Assembly (NCBI GenBank): GCA_018222805.1 | Contig: JAAEZQ010000010.1 | Location: forward strand, 1-64,000 | Direction: 5' to 3' | Length of the DNA: 64,000 bases | From: Vibrionaceae bacterium | GTDB taxonomy: Bacteria; Pseudomonadota; Gammaproteobacteria; Enterobacterales; Vibrionaceae | Shown here: positions 36,049 through 45,000 of the stretch, piece after piece | Layout: the number at the start of each line of letters is the position of its first letter | How positions within the stretch are numbered: the stretch's first letter is position 1 | Program-made: the position numbers and the translations under genes | Notes under the pieces: model-generated | What the model was told of the DNA's origin: nothing | The model's input: only the letters and a program-made list of their open reading frames with translations | The model's database searches: none

Positions 36049-37451
36049 TGCGAAGTCTGTCTGCCCTTCCTTTATCGTTACATGCCCAGCTTGGGGTCGT
36101 GTCGGTGTCGGCAGCGATATTTCTTGCCGGAATGCTGACCTTTTTCAGTTTTGTGTTGCTGGTGGTGGTGACCAGTACGACTGACAGTCGGTTGTCGATG
36201 TTGGCGGATGCCGTGCTTTACTCATCATCCGACAGTCGGAGTGCTCAGCAGGATGCCGAGCAGTTATTAAATGCCAATGTCAGTGATGAAAGCACGGCGC
36301 TATCAACACCACTTACTCGGCTGGATAACCGGGAAAAGATAACCAATGTCACCGTGACGGGAAAGGTTCAATCGAGCAAGCTGGTTTTGAATGATGAGCT
36401 GCATGCTGGGGATTTGAGTATTCGTCATCAAGCCAGTTCACGCTTGCACCAAACCACGTTGGAAATTGTCGTTATGCTGGATGTCTCGTCTTCTATGAAA
36501 GGCATGCCCATGGGCCTAGCAATAAAAGGGCTACGAGACTTTGCCGACATTTTATACGCTCAAGAACGACGAAATCTGAGTAAGACCATCAGCATCGTGC
36601 CAGCAACTGGCTATATCAACATAGGCTGGCGCCCCAACTTTCTTAAAACTAGCGCACTGGCTTTCCCGCGAGGTCTGCGCCCACTCGCTAAAGAACAAGG
36701 TTGGAGTAACTTATTGAGTGCCGGTGTACCAGGCCGTTGGCGTGGTGCAATGTGTATGCAACTGCCTGAAAATCAAGATGGGCTAACTCACGCAGGTGCA
36801 ATTACTCCTGATTGGACTCGCCGCCTAGAACTTGGGCCCGAGCAACAAAATTTGAGGTTTAAGTTAGAAAGTCAAATTAAGCCGCCGATCGAACGGTATG
36901 AGAATGGCATGCCACTGCATGAATACTACTCAAGCGAAAATAGTGACCCATACAATCCCAAATGGAAACATTTACTCGGACTGTTTGATTCAGCCGATTG
37001 CGGTGCCAGCAGTATTCAAGCGTTTATGTCGAACCATCGCGAGTTTGTTGACGGGCTGAAAACGCTCTACCCAGAAATGAACACCAATAACGCAGAAGGG
37101 GTGATGTGGGCCTGGCGTTTACTTTCTCCAGAATGGCGTGGCTTATGGGATAAAACCAAGCGCGAATTGCCACGCGATTACGGCCTAGACACAAATAAGA
37201 AAGTCATGGTGCTGTTCACCGATGGCGACCACTTAGCTGAGCCTGTAATGCGCGACAAAAAGCAGGTTGCGCTATGCCGAGAGATGAAGCGCAAAGGCAT
37301 CGAAATTATCGCGGTGGATTTTAACAACCGTTCGCCTGCAATGAAATCTTGTGCCAGTCCTGGTCAGTACTATCAAGCGACCAACCGAACCATCCGAACC
37401 GTATTACAACAAGTGGCCACCACACTGAATAAAATTGAATTGGTGGAATAA
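36048..37451 (+). CDS. tadG: TadG, von Willebrand A-domain pilus protein
   Basis: A 467-residue protein with one N-terminal membrane helix (about 18-42) and a TadE-type segment, then a VWA domain (about 135-460). The metal-ion-dependent adhesion site is visible as MLDVSSSMKG (DxSxS) and the later LFTDGDHL. A long insertion (about 180-330) with paired Cys interrupts the domain. TadG is expected to sit in the periplasm or cell surface and may tip or anchor the pilus. It is the last tad gene; no terminator follows before the HutZ-like gene. Confidence 0.88.
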   Translation: MRSLSALPLSLHAQLGVVSVSAAIFLAGMLTFFSFVLLVVVTSTTDSRLSMLADAVLYSSSDSRSAQQDAEQLLNANVSDESTALSTPLTRLDNREKITNVTVTGKVQSSKLVLNDELHAGDLSIRHQASSRLHQTTLEIVVMLDVSSSMKGMPMGLAIKGLRDFADILYAQERRNLSKTISIVPATGYINIGWRPNFLKTSALAFPRGLRPLAKEQGWSNLLSAGVPGRWRGAMCMQLPENQDGLTHAGAITPDWTRRLELGPEQQNLRFKLESQIKPPIERYENGMPLHEYYSSENSDPYNPKWKHLLGLFDSADCGASSIQAFMSNHREFVDGLKTLYPEMNTNNAEGVMWAWRLLSPEWRGLWDKTKRELPRDYGLDTNKKVMVLFTDGDHLAEPVMRDKKQVALCREMKRKGIEIIAVDFNNRSPAMKSCASPGQYYQATNRTIRTVLQQVATTLNKIELVE

Positions 37452-37462
37452 TAATCATTTTG
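37444..37462 (+). promoter_or_regulatory. Fur box candidate at tadG end / HutZ-like start
   Basis: The stretch containing AATAATCATT matches the Fur consensus at 13 of 19 positions. It overlaps the tadG stop codon and ends 12 bp before the HutZ-like start, immediately upstream of the ribosome-binding site. It suggests iron control of the following gene, distinct from the tad operon. Confidence 0.45.
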
Positions 37463-37473
37463 AAAGGAATTGT

Positions 37474-38004
37474 ATGTCGTACCGAAAAGAGCAATTAGAA
37501 CGTTTACCCGAAAAGATTCAGAGATTTATTCAGCAGTTTTCAACCGCTCAACTGGGTACCGTAGATGCGCAAGGCACACCGCTGGCGAGTTACGCTCCGT
37601 TTGTTCGTCAGGGCAACGACTTTGTCATGCTCTTGAGCACTGTGTCGCAACATGCTCGTAACCTGCAGCACACTCCTAGAGCGTCGTTGATGTTAGTCGA
37701 ATCGGAAGATAAGGCGCGTCACTTATTTGCTCGTGAGCGATTGGTTATTGATTGCGATGTGATTTGTATCGATAAGCGCAGTGAAGAAGCCGCACCGCTC
37801 AAGCAACAAATGCAGCAAAAGTTCGGCGAGATCGTCGAGCAGTTGTGTGGCATGAAGGATTTTAGCTTCTATCGTTTTTCGCCACGCTCGGGCAACTACG
37901 TCAAAGGTTTTGGTCAGGCGTTTCGTCTTGATGAAACACTGCAACATGCAGTGCATCAGACGGAAGGTCACACCGAAGAAGAAAAGCAGTTACAACCAGC
38001 TTAA
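37474..38004 (+). CDS. HutZ/HugZ-family haem-oxygenase-like protein
   Basis: A 176-residue split-barrel protein and a diverged paralogue of the HutZ encoded at 10192. It shares TAQLGTVDAQGTPLASYAPF, the FGEIVEQL...FYRFSPRSGNYVKGFGQAF core and a C-terminal HQTEGHTEE carrying the haem-ligand-type His. I start at ATG with AAAGGA seven bases upstream; an in-frame start 13 codons earlier lies in the tadG end. It lies between the Tad operon and a DUF454-ABC operon, behind a Fur-like box. Haem degradation or haem-linked detoxification is inferred; whether it is redundant with HutZ is unknown. Confidence 0.82.
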   Translation: MSYRKEQLERLPEKIQRFIQQFSTAQLGTVDAQGTPLASYAPFVRQGNDFVMLLSTVSQHARNLQHTPRASLMLVESEDKARHLFARERLVIDCDVICIDKRSEEAAPLKQQMQQKFGEIVEQLCGMKDFSFYRFSPRSGNYVKGFGQAFRLDETLQHAVHQTEGHTEEEKQLQPA

Positions 38005-38008
38005 AAAT

Positions 38009-38033
38009 TGCGAGGGCAACCTCGCATTTTTTT
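38009..38033 (+). terminator. Terminator after HutZ-like gene
   Basis: Stem TGCGAGG/CCTCGCA with loop GCAA followed by seven T. Confidence 0.9.
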
Positions 38034-38122
38034 AGATAACAATAGCGCACAGCAGTGTCGGCTAAAGCGCAGTGACATTCAGTCCTTCATTACAACAGAT
38101 AATCTACAGAATGAATTGGAAC

Positions 38123-38509
38123 ATGATTAAAAGATATACCTTTTTGACCATAGGGGTCAGCGCGACTGGGCTGGGTATGGTTGGTGTGTTTATTCCATTA
38201 TTGCCTACCGTTCCTTTTGCGCTGCTGGCGCTCTATTGTTTTAGTGTCAGCTCGCCCCGCTTTCAGTCTTGGCTGTTAACTAACCGCTTGCTTGGCCCAA
38301 CGCTCAGAAACATCAAAGAGAATCGCGGTCTCAGCATAAAAGAAAAGGTGCGAGTATTGATAGTGGTGTGGGGCTCGATATTGGCGACCGTCGTGTGGTT
38401 GCTCGATGAGCGCCCATCTGCGCAAATCACATTATTGGTGATTGCGCTTATCGAAACCTACGTGATTGCACGTTACAAAACGCGCTTTGCGCTAGCTGAG
38501 GAAAAATAA
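38123..38509 (+). CDS. DUF454 (YbaN-like) inner-membrane protein
   Basis: A 128-residue inner-membrane protein with about three helices. GMVGVFIPLLPTVPFALLAL and CFSVSSPRFQSWLL match the DUF454 pattern of E. coli YbaN. I use the ATG giving MIKRYTFLTIG, which aligns with the YbaN N-terminus; an ATG four codons earlier and a GTG at 38072 are alternatives, and no strong ribosome-binding site decides between them. The stop overlaps the next ATG by one base. DUF454 genes recur near haem and iron genes, but no biochemical role is established. Confidence 0.78.
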   Translation: MIKRYTFLTIGVSATGLGMVGVFIPLLPTVPFALLALYCFSVSSPRFQSWLLTNRLLGPTLRNIKENRGLSIKEKVRVLIVVWGSILATVVWLLDERPSAQITLLVIALIETYVIARYKTRFALAEEK

Positions 38510-40107
38510 TGATAGGTAAGATTCCTCAAACCGCTAAACCTTGGTTACTGGGAACGGTAAGCAGTGGTGTATTGGTAATTCTTGGTTTAGTTGGCCAGTA
38601 CTGGCTGGTGAGTCGAGTGTTCAGTGAAAACTTTGAACATATCGCCATACAGGTGTTATTGGCGGGTATGACTCTATTAGCGTTGCGCTTTGGTGTGATT
38701 ATTGTCCATCGTTACTTGGGGGCAAAAACGGCGCAGCAAGTGAAACGGTCAATACGCGCTCAATTGCTTGATAAGTTAGCCGATTTAAAGCCCGCTCAAA
38801 TGAAACCTGAGCTACGTGGAAAACTCAATTACCTACTCGGTGAAGGGGTAGAAGTGCTGGACTTGTATTGGGGATTGTTTGTCCCGCAGTTTTTTATCGG
38901 TCTGCTCGGCCCTTTGTTGGTGTGCCTGTTTATTGCATTTATCGACCCTTTTTCTGGCTTGATCTTGCTGCTAATGATCCCTGTTATTCCTGCCATTTTA
39001 ATGCTGGTCTTTAAACGCTTTGCCAGTGTCAGTGCGACCTATAAGCATAACTTGGCACGGCTAACCGAACTGTTTACCCAGAGTTTGCATGGCTTACCCG
39101 TATTAAAACTGTACCAGTATTCCAAGACCTGGGGAGAGGAAATTGAACAACATGGTGAGACATTACGACGCTCTACCATGTCTCTACTCAAAACCAATCA
39201 ACTGGTGATCTTATTGGTTGATTTGCTGTTTTCATTGGGCACGATAGTCGCGGCCTCGCTATTAGCGATCACGCGTTATCAAGCGGGTATCCTCGATGCG
39301 GCGTCGGCAGCGTTCATTATTCTGGCTAGCGTCGAGTTGATACGCCCATTGTCTTTAATGGGGGCATTTTTCTTCGCAGGTGCGCTGGGACGCGAAGTGC
39401 AGGCGGACGTTCAGCAAATCTTGTCTTTGGACGAAAATGAACCCCACCACCTTACACCACAAAATCATCACATTGCTCTTGATATACACGGTTTAACCTT
39501 TGGTTATCCTCAGCAAGAAAAGTTGTTTCAGCGTGTCGATCTAACCGTATACAAAGGTGAACTGGTGGTGCTGCAAGGGCCAAGCGGTTGCGGAAAATCC
39601 ACCTTGTTCAAACTGATCCGTGGTCAGTTGATGCCCGACGCGGGTGTGATTACCCATCAGTCGGTGGGTTACTTGCAGCAGATGTCGTACGTGTTTCACC
39701 AGACGCTGGAAGATAATTGTCGTCTAGCGGCGCCCAGCGCTTCGCAAGATGAGGTGCGTGATGCGCTAAAACAGAGTGCGCTGGACGAATGGCTTGAGCA
39801 GCCAGAAACACTTTCACTTCAGCCGGGAGAAGGCGGCAAGCACATCTCCGGTGGGCAGGCGGCTCGGCTTGGTTTATCTCGAGCATTTTTATCCGATCAT
39901 GCGCTGATGTTAATTGACGAGCCCACTCGTCAGTTGGATGAGGAAAGCGAACAAAAAGTGATTGATGCACTCCATCAGCTCAAGCAGCAAGCGGGCGTAT
40001 TGGTGATCAGTCATTCACCGCGAGTCATCGCTCAAGCGGATCGTGTGGTGGATATCAGCGGTTGGCGCGATGCCACCAGAGTCAGAAGCTCGGAGGCCTG
40101 GGCATGA
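38509..40107 (+). CDS. CydD-like ABC exporter subunit
   Basis: A 532-residue half transporter, with a six-helix membrane domain (about 10-300) and an ATPase domain (about 330-525). Walker A is GPSGCGKST; the signature is the variant ISGGQAARLGLSRA; Walker B is ALMLIDEPTRQLD. The membrane domain resembles CydD of the thiol exporter CydDC, but no cydAB is near, and CydDC of E. coli is elsewhere organised. It overlaps DUF454 by one base and the next gene by four. The pair probably exports a thiol, haem-related or peptide compound; the substrate is not known. Confidence 0.83.
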   Translation: MIGKIPQTAKPWLLGTVSSGVLVILGLVGQYWLVSRVFSENFEHIAIQVLLAGMTLLALRFGVIIVHRYLGAKTAQQVKRSIRAQLLDKLADLKPAQMKPELRGKLNYLLGEGVEVLDLYWGLFVPQFFIGLLGPLLVCLFIAFIDPFSGLILLLMIPVIPAILMLVFKRFASVSATYKHNLARLTELFTQSLHGLPVLKLYQYSKTWGEEIEQHGETLRRSTMSLLKTNQLVILLVDLLFSLGTIVAASLLAITRYQAGILDAASAAFIILASVELIRPLSLMGAFFFAGALGREVQADVQQILSLDENEPHHLTPQNHHIALDIHGLTFGYPQQEKLFQRVDLTVYKGELVVLQGPSGCGKSTLFKLIRGQLMPDAGVITHQSVGYLQQMSYVFHQTLEDNCRLAAPSASQDEVRDALKQSALDEWLEQPETLSLQPGEGGKHISGGQAARLGLSRAFLSDHALMLIDEPTRQLDEESEQKVIDALHQLKQQAGVLVISHSPRVIAQADRVVDISGWRDATRVRSSEAWA

Positions 40108-41747
40108 TTAATCAGTTATTACACCTTGCCAGACCACATATGATGCCGCTTGGTTTGTCATTGGTTTGTCGGATACTAAACCAGTTAGGCACCATTGCTA
40201 TCCTCGTTGTGGCGGGGCAATACGCACAACACTTGTTTCTTGATCAACCTGTATCGATTTGGCCACAACTGCTTTGGCCATTGTTATGGATTGGTATCGG
40301 CAAAGCAATCTGTCGTTACATCGAGCAACTTTCAGGGCATAACGCTGCGTTTCGTATCCAAGAAGACTTGCGTAACCAAGTGTATTGGCGACTAGAGCAA
40401 CAAGCGCCGGACAATATTCACGACTTGTCGACTGGTGATTTGACCGCGCGGGTGGTATCGGATATCGAGCGCATTGAGGTCTTTTATGCCCACACCATTG
40501 TGCCTGTGTTGTCAGCGCTGGTGGTGTCGCTATTGGTCACCGCTTACGGATACTGGTTAGTTGGTTCAGTGGCAATCGTCTTATGTTTGCTGTTACTGAT
40601 CGTGGGTGGCGTGCTGCCTGCGTGGCACCTCAGCCGTAACGGCAAGCTGGGGCAGGAGATTCGCAGTCAATTTGGCCTGCTCAATACCTTGCTGACCGAC
40701 GTGGTGTCGGGTTTCAATGAAATACAGAATTGGTCAGCAATGGCGTTTTTTCAGCGCAAAGTGTCCAAAAAAGGACGAGCGCTGCAGCGTTTGCATAACA
40801 CCTTAGCGGTTCGCAATGGTATTAAAGATGCACTGACAGATTTATCCATCGGTAGTGGCTTTATCGCCATGATTGTGCTGGCTTGGTGGCAGGGTGAGTC
40901 ACTATCGTTAACGGCGTTGTGTTTGTATGCAGGTGCTTTCGGTCCGGTACTCGCTTTGACGCGAACCTTTGAAGACTTGCCGCAGACGTTTCCTGCTTGT
41001 CGTCGAGTTTTGGCGATATTGGAAGCAGAGCCATCAGCAGAGCTTAGTGAGGGTAATAGCGTTCCAGCGGCAATCCACTCTGATGCTTTACTCAGCGTCG
41101 AACACTTAAGCCATCGATACGGTGCAACAACAGGCTGGTTGTTTGAGGACTTATCGCTTGCGCTTTCTGCGGGAACACATTTGGTCATCCAAGGGCAAAG
41201 CGGTAGTGGTAAGACATCACTGCTGCGTTACTTGGCGGGTATTTACCTTTCCGACACGTCGCCTTTACGCTTTAAAGGCGAAGCCATTACTCGTTTGAAT
41301 CGAGAAGCGGCGTGGCAGCAAATCAGTTATGTACCTCAGCAGAGCGTGATTTTTCCTGCCTCTTTGCGCTACAACTTATCACTAGGTGGTCACTATAGTG
41401 ACGAGAAACTGGTGCAAGCGCTACGGCTAGTCTGCTTAGAACCAATGTACTGTGCATTAGCCGATGGCTTAGATACGGAATTGGGGCTTAACGGTACTCG
41501 TCTTAGTGGCGGGGAAGCGCAGCGGGTTGCGTTGGCGAGAGCGTGGTTGCGTGATACTCCGGTGTATTTGTTGGACGAAGCGTTCAGTGCTTTGGATAAA
41601 CAGACCGAACGAGTCATCCGTCAACGTCTTAGCCAAGATTGGCAAGGCAAGTTGGTGGTGGAAGTGGCGCACCAGCCGCAGGGGTTAAACCCGCAGTGTC
41701 AACGTTGGTTAATGAAAGAGGGTCAACTAACAGCCTTAAGCCAATAA
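40104..41747 (+). CDS. CydC-like ABC exporter subunit
   Basis: A 547-residue partner half transporter. The ATG overlaps the preceding stop (ATGA) and has GGAGG seven bases upstream; starts further up lie inside the preceding gene. The membrane domain spans about 15-300; the ATPase has Walker A GQSGSGKTS, signature RLSGGEAQRVALARAW and Walker B PVYLLDEAFSALD, so this half looks more canonical than its partner. A terminator follows. It is the last of the DUF454-ABC-ABC operon. Confidence 0.83.
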   Translation: MINQLLHLARPHMMPLGLSLVCRILNQLGTIAILVVAGQYAQHLFLDQPVSIWPQLLWPLLWIGIGKAICRYIEQLSGHNAAFRIQEDLRNQVYWRLEQQAPDNIHDLSTGDLTARVVSDIERIEVFYAHTIVPVLSALVVSLLVTAYGYWLVGSVAIVLCLLLLIVGGVLPAWHLSRNGKLGQEIRSQFGLLNTLLTDVVSGFNEIQNWSAMAFFQRKVSKKGRALQRLHNTLAVRNGIKDALTDLSIGSGFIAMIVLAWWQGESLSLTALCLYAGAFGPVLALTRTFEDLPQTFPACRRVLAILEAEPSAELSEGNSVPAAIHSDALLSVEHLSHRYGATTGWLFEDLSLALSAGTHLVIQGQSGSGKTSLLRYLAGIYLSDTSPLRFKGEAITRLNREAAWQQISYVPQQSVIFPASLRYNLSLGGHYSDEKLVQALRLVCLEPMYCALADGLDTELGLNGTRLSGGEAQRVALARAWLRDTPVYLLDEAFSALDKQTERVIRQRLSQDWQGKLVVEVAHQPQGLNPQCQRWLMKEGQLTALSQ

Positions 41748-41756
41748 AAGTAAATA

Positions 41757-41784
41757 AAAAAATGCCGGAGTTGTCCGGCATTTT
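41757..41784 (+). terminator. Terminator after the CydDC-like pair
   Basis: Stem AATGCCGGA/TCCGGCATT with loop GTTG, A-rich before and TTTT after. Confidence 0.9.
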
Positions 41785-41858
41785 AAATTGCTGACAAAGG
41801 GTGAGCATTGAGCAATTCAAGCATTTCTCTCAGAACCGAGCCTAAATATATATGGTAA

Positions 41859-42331
41859 GACCGAAACTGGTCTTATACGTTTTCGGCTAACTTTTTTACC
41901 TCTAAATTTGATAAGCAAGTTGTTGGAGATAGTGGCGGTTATAACCGCGTTATTAAAAACAAAGGTACCAAAATAGAGGTTTATCTCTGTATTTTATTCC
42001 CATCGTCTACTATCAATTTAGGCGAGAAAAGCCCGATGACTGGCAATATAGAGTCGGTGTGGGGGCTGGATTGGGATACCAGGATCATAATGGCGAACTT
42101 TTAATCACCAATCGGGGGCACCCTAATTACGGAAAGGTGAGAAAAGTTAATCACTCCAAACTGGGTTTATCAACTGGCATTTATGCTGAGGCTAAATATA
42201 AAAAGCATCACATAATATTTAATGGGGATCTCATTACCAATGAGCTATCTGGTGATGACTATTGGTATGTAGGAAACCATGTATCCATTACCTATCGCTA
42301 TCAAATACACGCTTTTACGCTGGATTTTTAA
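41859..42331 (+). pseudogene. Frameshifted remnant, probable outer-membrane barrel protein
   Basis: A C-terminal 90-residue frame (42059-42331) opens upstream without a stop as far as 41957, with no start codon or ribosome-binding site. The 5' part of the same protein reads in another frame from about 41859 (YTFSANFFTSKFDKQVVG, then KNKGTKIEVYL) and joins near 41985, where a one-base-type frameshift separates VYL from YFIPIVYYQFR. Alternating hydrophobic and polar residues, many aromatics and a final Phe (QIHAFTLDF) fit a beta-barrel. The N-terminus and signal peptide are missing. It is therefore a decayed gene. Confidence 0.65.
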
Positions 42332-42348
42332 TTTCTGACGTAGTTATA

Positions 42349-42374
42349 AAGCCGAGTATTTCTTACTCGGCTTT
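42349..42374. terminator. Bidirectional terminator
   Basis: Stem AAAGCCGAGTA/TACTCGGCTTT (one unpaired T region in the loop TTTCT) with T's to the right and A's to the left. It serves the remnant and the leftward GGDEF-EAL gene. Confidence 0.82.
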
Positions 42375-42393
42375 TGCTGTTAATGGTGGTCCG

Positions 42394-44847
42394 CTATAGA
42401 AATAGCTTGTTGGGAATAACGGGAGGGCTAAATAAAAATCCCTGCCCGTAAATACATCCTTTTTCTGACAGATATTGTGCCTGTTCTTGAGTCTCAATCC
42501 CTTCTGCGACGACTTTAAGCGATAAAGTTTTGCCCATAGCAATGATCGCGTTGACGATGGCGTTGCTGTCGCTGTGACTCGGTACATCTTTCACAAATGA
42601 ACGGTCGATCTTCAATTTGTTGATCGGCAGACCTTTCAGGTAAGAAAGTGAGGAATAGCCGGTGCCAAAATCATCCAAAGATATTTCAATACCGAGTTCT
42701 CGCAGTTGATTTAACGACGCAATGGCCTGTTGTGGATCGATCAACAAAAAGCTTTCGGTGATTTCGATATCTAAATGCTGCGCAGAAAAACCAGTCTCTT
42801 GGAGTATCACCTGAAGCCGGTCGATAAAGTTCGATTGCTGCAGTTGGAGGGCGGATACATTGACGGCCATTCTGCCGAAATTAATTCCAGACTCCAGCCA
42901 AGCGTGCCCCTGAATACAAGCCTGCCTGAGAACCCAATCGCCGATGCTTTGAATTAGCCCGGTTTTTTCTGCAATTGGAATAAAATCAGAAGGAGACACT
43001 AAGCCAAATTCAGGGTGCTGCCAGCGCAACAGTGCCTCCACGCCAACAATAGAGTTCTGCTCCAGGTTGTATTGGGGTTGATACTCCAAACTCAGTTGCT
43101 GTTTCTCTATTGCCTCGTGTAGCGCTGATTGAAATCGCACGTGTGAAATGGACTTGTGAGTCAGATCCGGTGAATAAAAAGCGTAGCCGTTACGGCCATT
43201 CTTTTTCGCTAAGTACATGGCAGTATCTGCATTTTTCAGCAGTGTTTCACTGTCTTGACCATCGGTTGGATACAGGGCAATACCGATACTTGCTGAGACA
43301 CGCAATGATTCGTGACTAGTCAGCTTAAACGGTTGATGGAATACACCTAAGATGCTGTCCACCGTTTCGGTCAGCGCGACATCACTTTGCGCTTCTGGAA
43401 GAATAATCACAAATTCGTCGCCGCTGATTCGTGCTACATGGGCATTGAGATGCAAGGTGTCTTGCAGGCGTATTGCCAGTTTGGTCAGCAATTGATCACC
43501 GCAAAAATGCCCCATACTGTCGTTGATGTGCTTAAAGTGATCGATATCTAGGAAAAGGGTCGCAAAGCCTTGCTGGCTCTTTTGACCAGTTTCGATGTGT
43601 TGCTCGAGCAATCCAAGTAAATGAGTACGATTTGGCAGATTGGTCAACGGGTCATAAAACGCCATTCGCTGCAGCTTTTCTTCATGTGCTTTGCGCACCG
43701 AAATGTCTTCAAACACACAGATATAGTTGATCAACTGATCTTTGTCGTCCATTACCGCGCTGATGGTGGCCAATTGAGGGTAAAAGCTGCCATCTTTCTT
43801 GCGGTTGATGAACTCGCCTTTCCACTGTCCTCTCGCTTGTAGTTCAGACCATAATTGTAGATAGAAGCTGCTATCGTGGTGTCCAGAGTGAAGGATTTTC
43901 GGTGTATGACCAATCACTTCTTCTGCACTGTACCCTGTGATGTTCGTGAAGGCAGGATTGATATCGATAATGTTTGCATCACGATCGGTGATGATCATCC
44001 CTTCTTGCGAGTTATTGAAGATCTTCGACGCCAATGTTAGTTGGGTTTCTATGGTTTTTCTACGTGTGATGTTTCGTGTCATGCCCATAACACCAATCAG
44101 TTCACCTGCTTGATTGCGTATAGGTGACTTAATTGTTTCGAGCCAGGTTGGATTATTGTTCGAGTCGATTTGTCGGCACTCTTCAACAATATTCTGATTA
44201 CCAGTTTCAACCACTGTAATATCAGCTTGAATGAACTTTTCAGCGCGCTGTTCGCTGAAAAGGTCAAAATCATTTTTACCAATGATTTCCTGATTGGTTT
44301 TTTGCCAGGCTTGCTCGACGCTTCGGTTAGTCATTGCATACAGGCCATCAGTGCCTTTGATCCAGATATGGTCTTCAAGGCAGTCGATAAACTCTTGTAA
44401 TGTTGGGATTTGACTTTGATCTTGCTTATACCGCAGATGGCGTTGTTGTTCTTGTTGGAAATGTTGGCTCACATCAAAACTAAACCGACCAGCAAGTGCG
44501 CTCAGCCACGCTGGCACGTAATGGCTTTGTGCGTTTGTGTAAGTCAGCGTAATCGCTGCAAACAAATCACCGTTAGGTAGCCACACCGGACAGATGCTGA
44601 GGATCTGCTGCTCATAATCTGTGTTGACTGTTTCTAACTGAAAAGGGGTAAATTGAGCGGTGAACTGCTCAATCTCGGCAACAATCGCATCATGGTTCTG
44701 CTCTGAGGTCGACAACTCACTGTGTTGCCACTGTTCGTTGTCATTGAAAGCATAGACTTGTCCCTGTGCATGGTTGGCATCACAGCACTGCTGCAGGGCA
44801 TCTTGCCAGTCTGCTAATAAAGAAGATGGAATATCAAAGCGAAACAT
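42394..44847 (-). CDS. PAS-PAS-GGDEF-EAL c-di-GMP protein
   Basis: An 817-residue cytoplasmic sensor enzyme for the second messenger cyclic di-GMP. An unassigned N-terminal domain (1-145) precedes two PAS domains (about 150-270, 280-395), then GGDEF (about 400-560) and EAL (about 570-810). The GGDEF motif reads SGDEF, a variant that can still be active. The EAL domain looks complete: EALLRW, NVSALQL, DDFGTGYSSL and the KIDRSF motif are present, so phosphodiesterase activity is likely. No membrane helix is seen. It may influence Tad-mediated attachment, but only proximity suggests this. The ribosome-binding site is weak. Confidence 0.9.
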   Translation of the reverse strand: MFRFDIPSSLLADWQDALQQCCDANHAQGQVYAFNDNEQWQHSELSTSEQNHDAIVAEIEQFTAQFTPFQLETVNTDYEQQILSICPVWLPNGDLFAAITLTYTNAQSHYVPAWLSALAGRFSFDVSQHFQQEQQRHLRYKQDQSQIPTLQEFIDCLEDHIWIKGTDGLYAMTNRSVEQAWQKTNQEIIGKNDFDLFSEQRAEKFIQADITVVETGNQNIVEECRQIDSNNNPTWLETIKSPIRNQAGELIGVMGMTRNITRRKTIETQLTLASKIFNNSQEGMIITDRDANIIDINPAFTNITGYSAEEVIGHTPKILHSGHHDSSFYLQLWSELQARGQWKGEFINRKKDGSFYPQLATISAVMDDKDQLINYICVFEDISVRKAHEEKLQRMAFYDPLTNLPNRTHLLGLLEQHIETGQKSQQGFATLFLDIDHFKHINDSMGHFCGDQLLTKLAIRLQDTLHLNAHVARISGDEFVIILPEAQSDVALTETVDSILGVFHQPFKLTSHESLRVSASIGIALYPTDGQDSETLLKNADTAMYLAKKNGRNGYAFYSPDLTHKSISHVRFQSALHEAIEKQQLSLEYQPQYNLEQNSIVGVEALLRWQHPEFGLVSPSDFIPIAEKTGLIQSIGDWVLRQACIQGHAWLESGINFGRMAVNVSALQLQQSNFIDRLQVILQETGFSAQHLDIEITESFLLIDPQQAIASLNQLRELGIEISLDDFGTGYSSLSYLKGLPINKLKIDRSFVKDVPSHSDSNAIVNAIIAMGKTLSLKVVAEGIETQEQAQYLSEKGCIYGQGFLFSPPVIPNKLFL

Positions 44848-45000
44848 AATTAGTACGGTATCCTGAATCGCCCAACGATGTGTTTATAAAAATATAGCTG
44901 AGATGGCTATTGGGCTTTGGCTGTATCGTATCCGACCATAAAATAATTCCAAGCGGTAGAAGACGCTTCAGTTCATAAAAATACGAATTGATAACATCTG

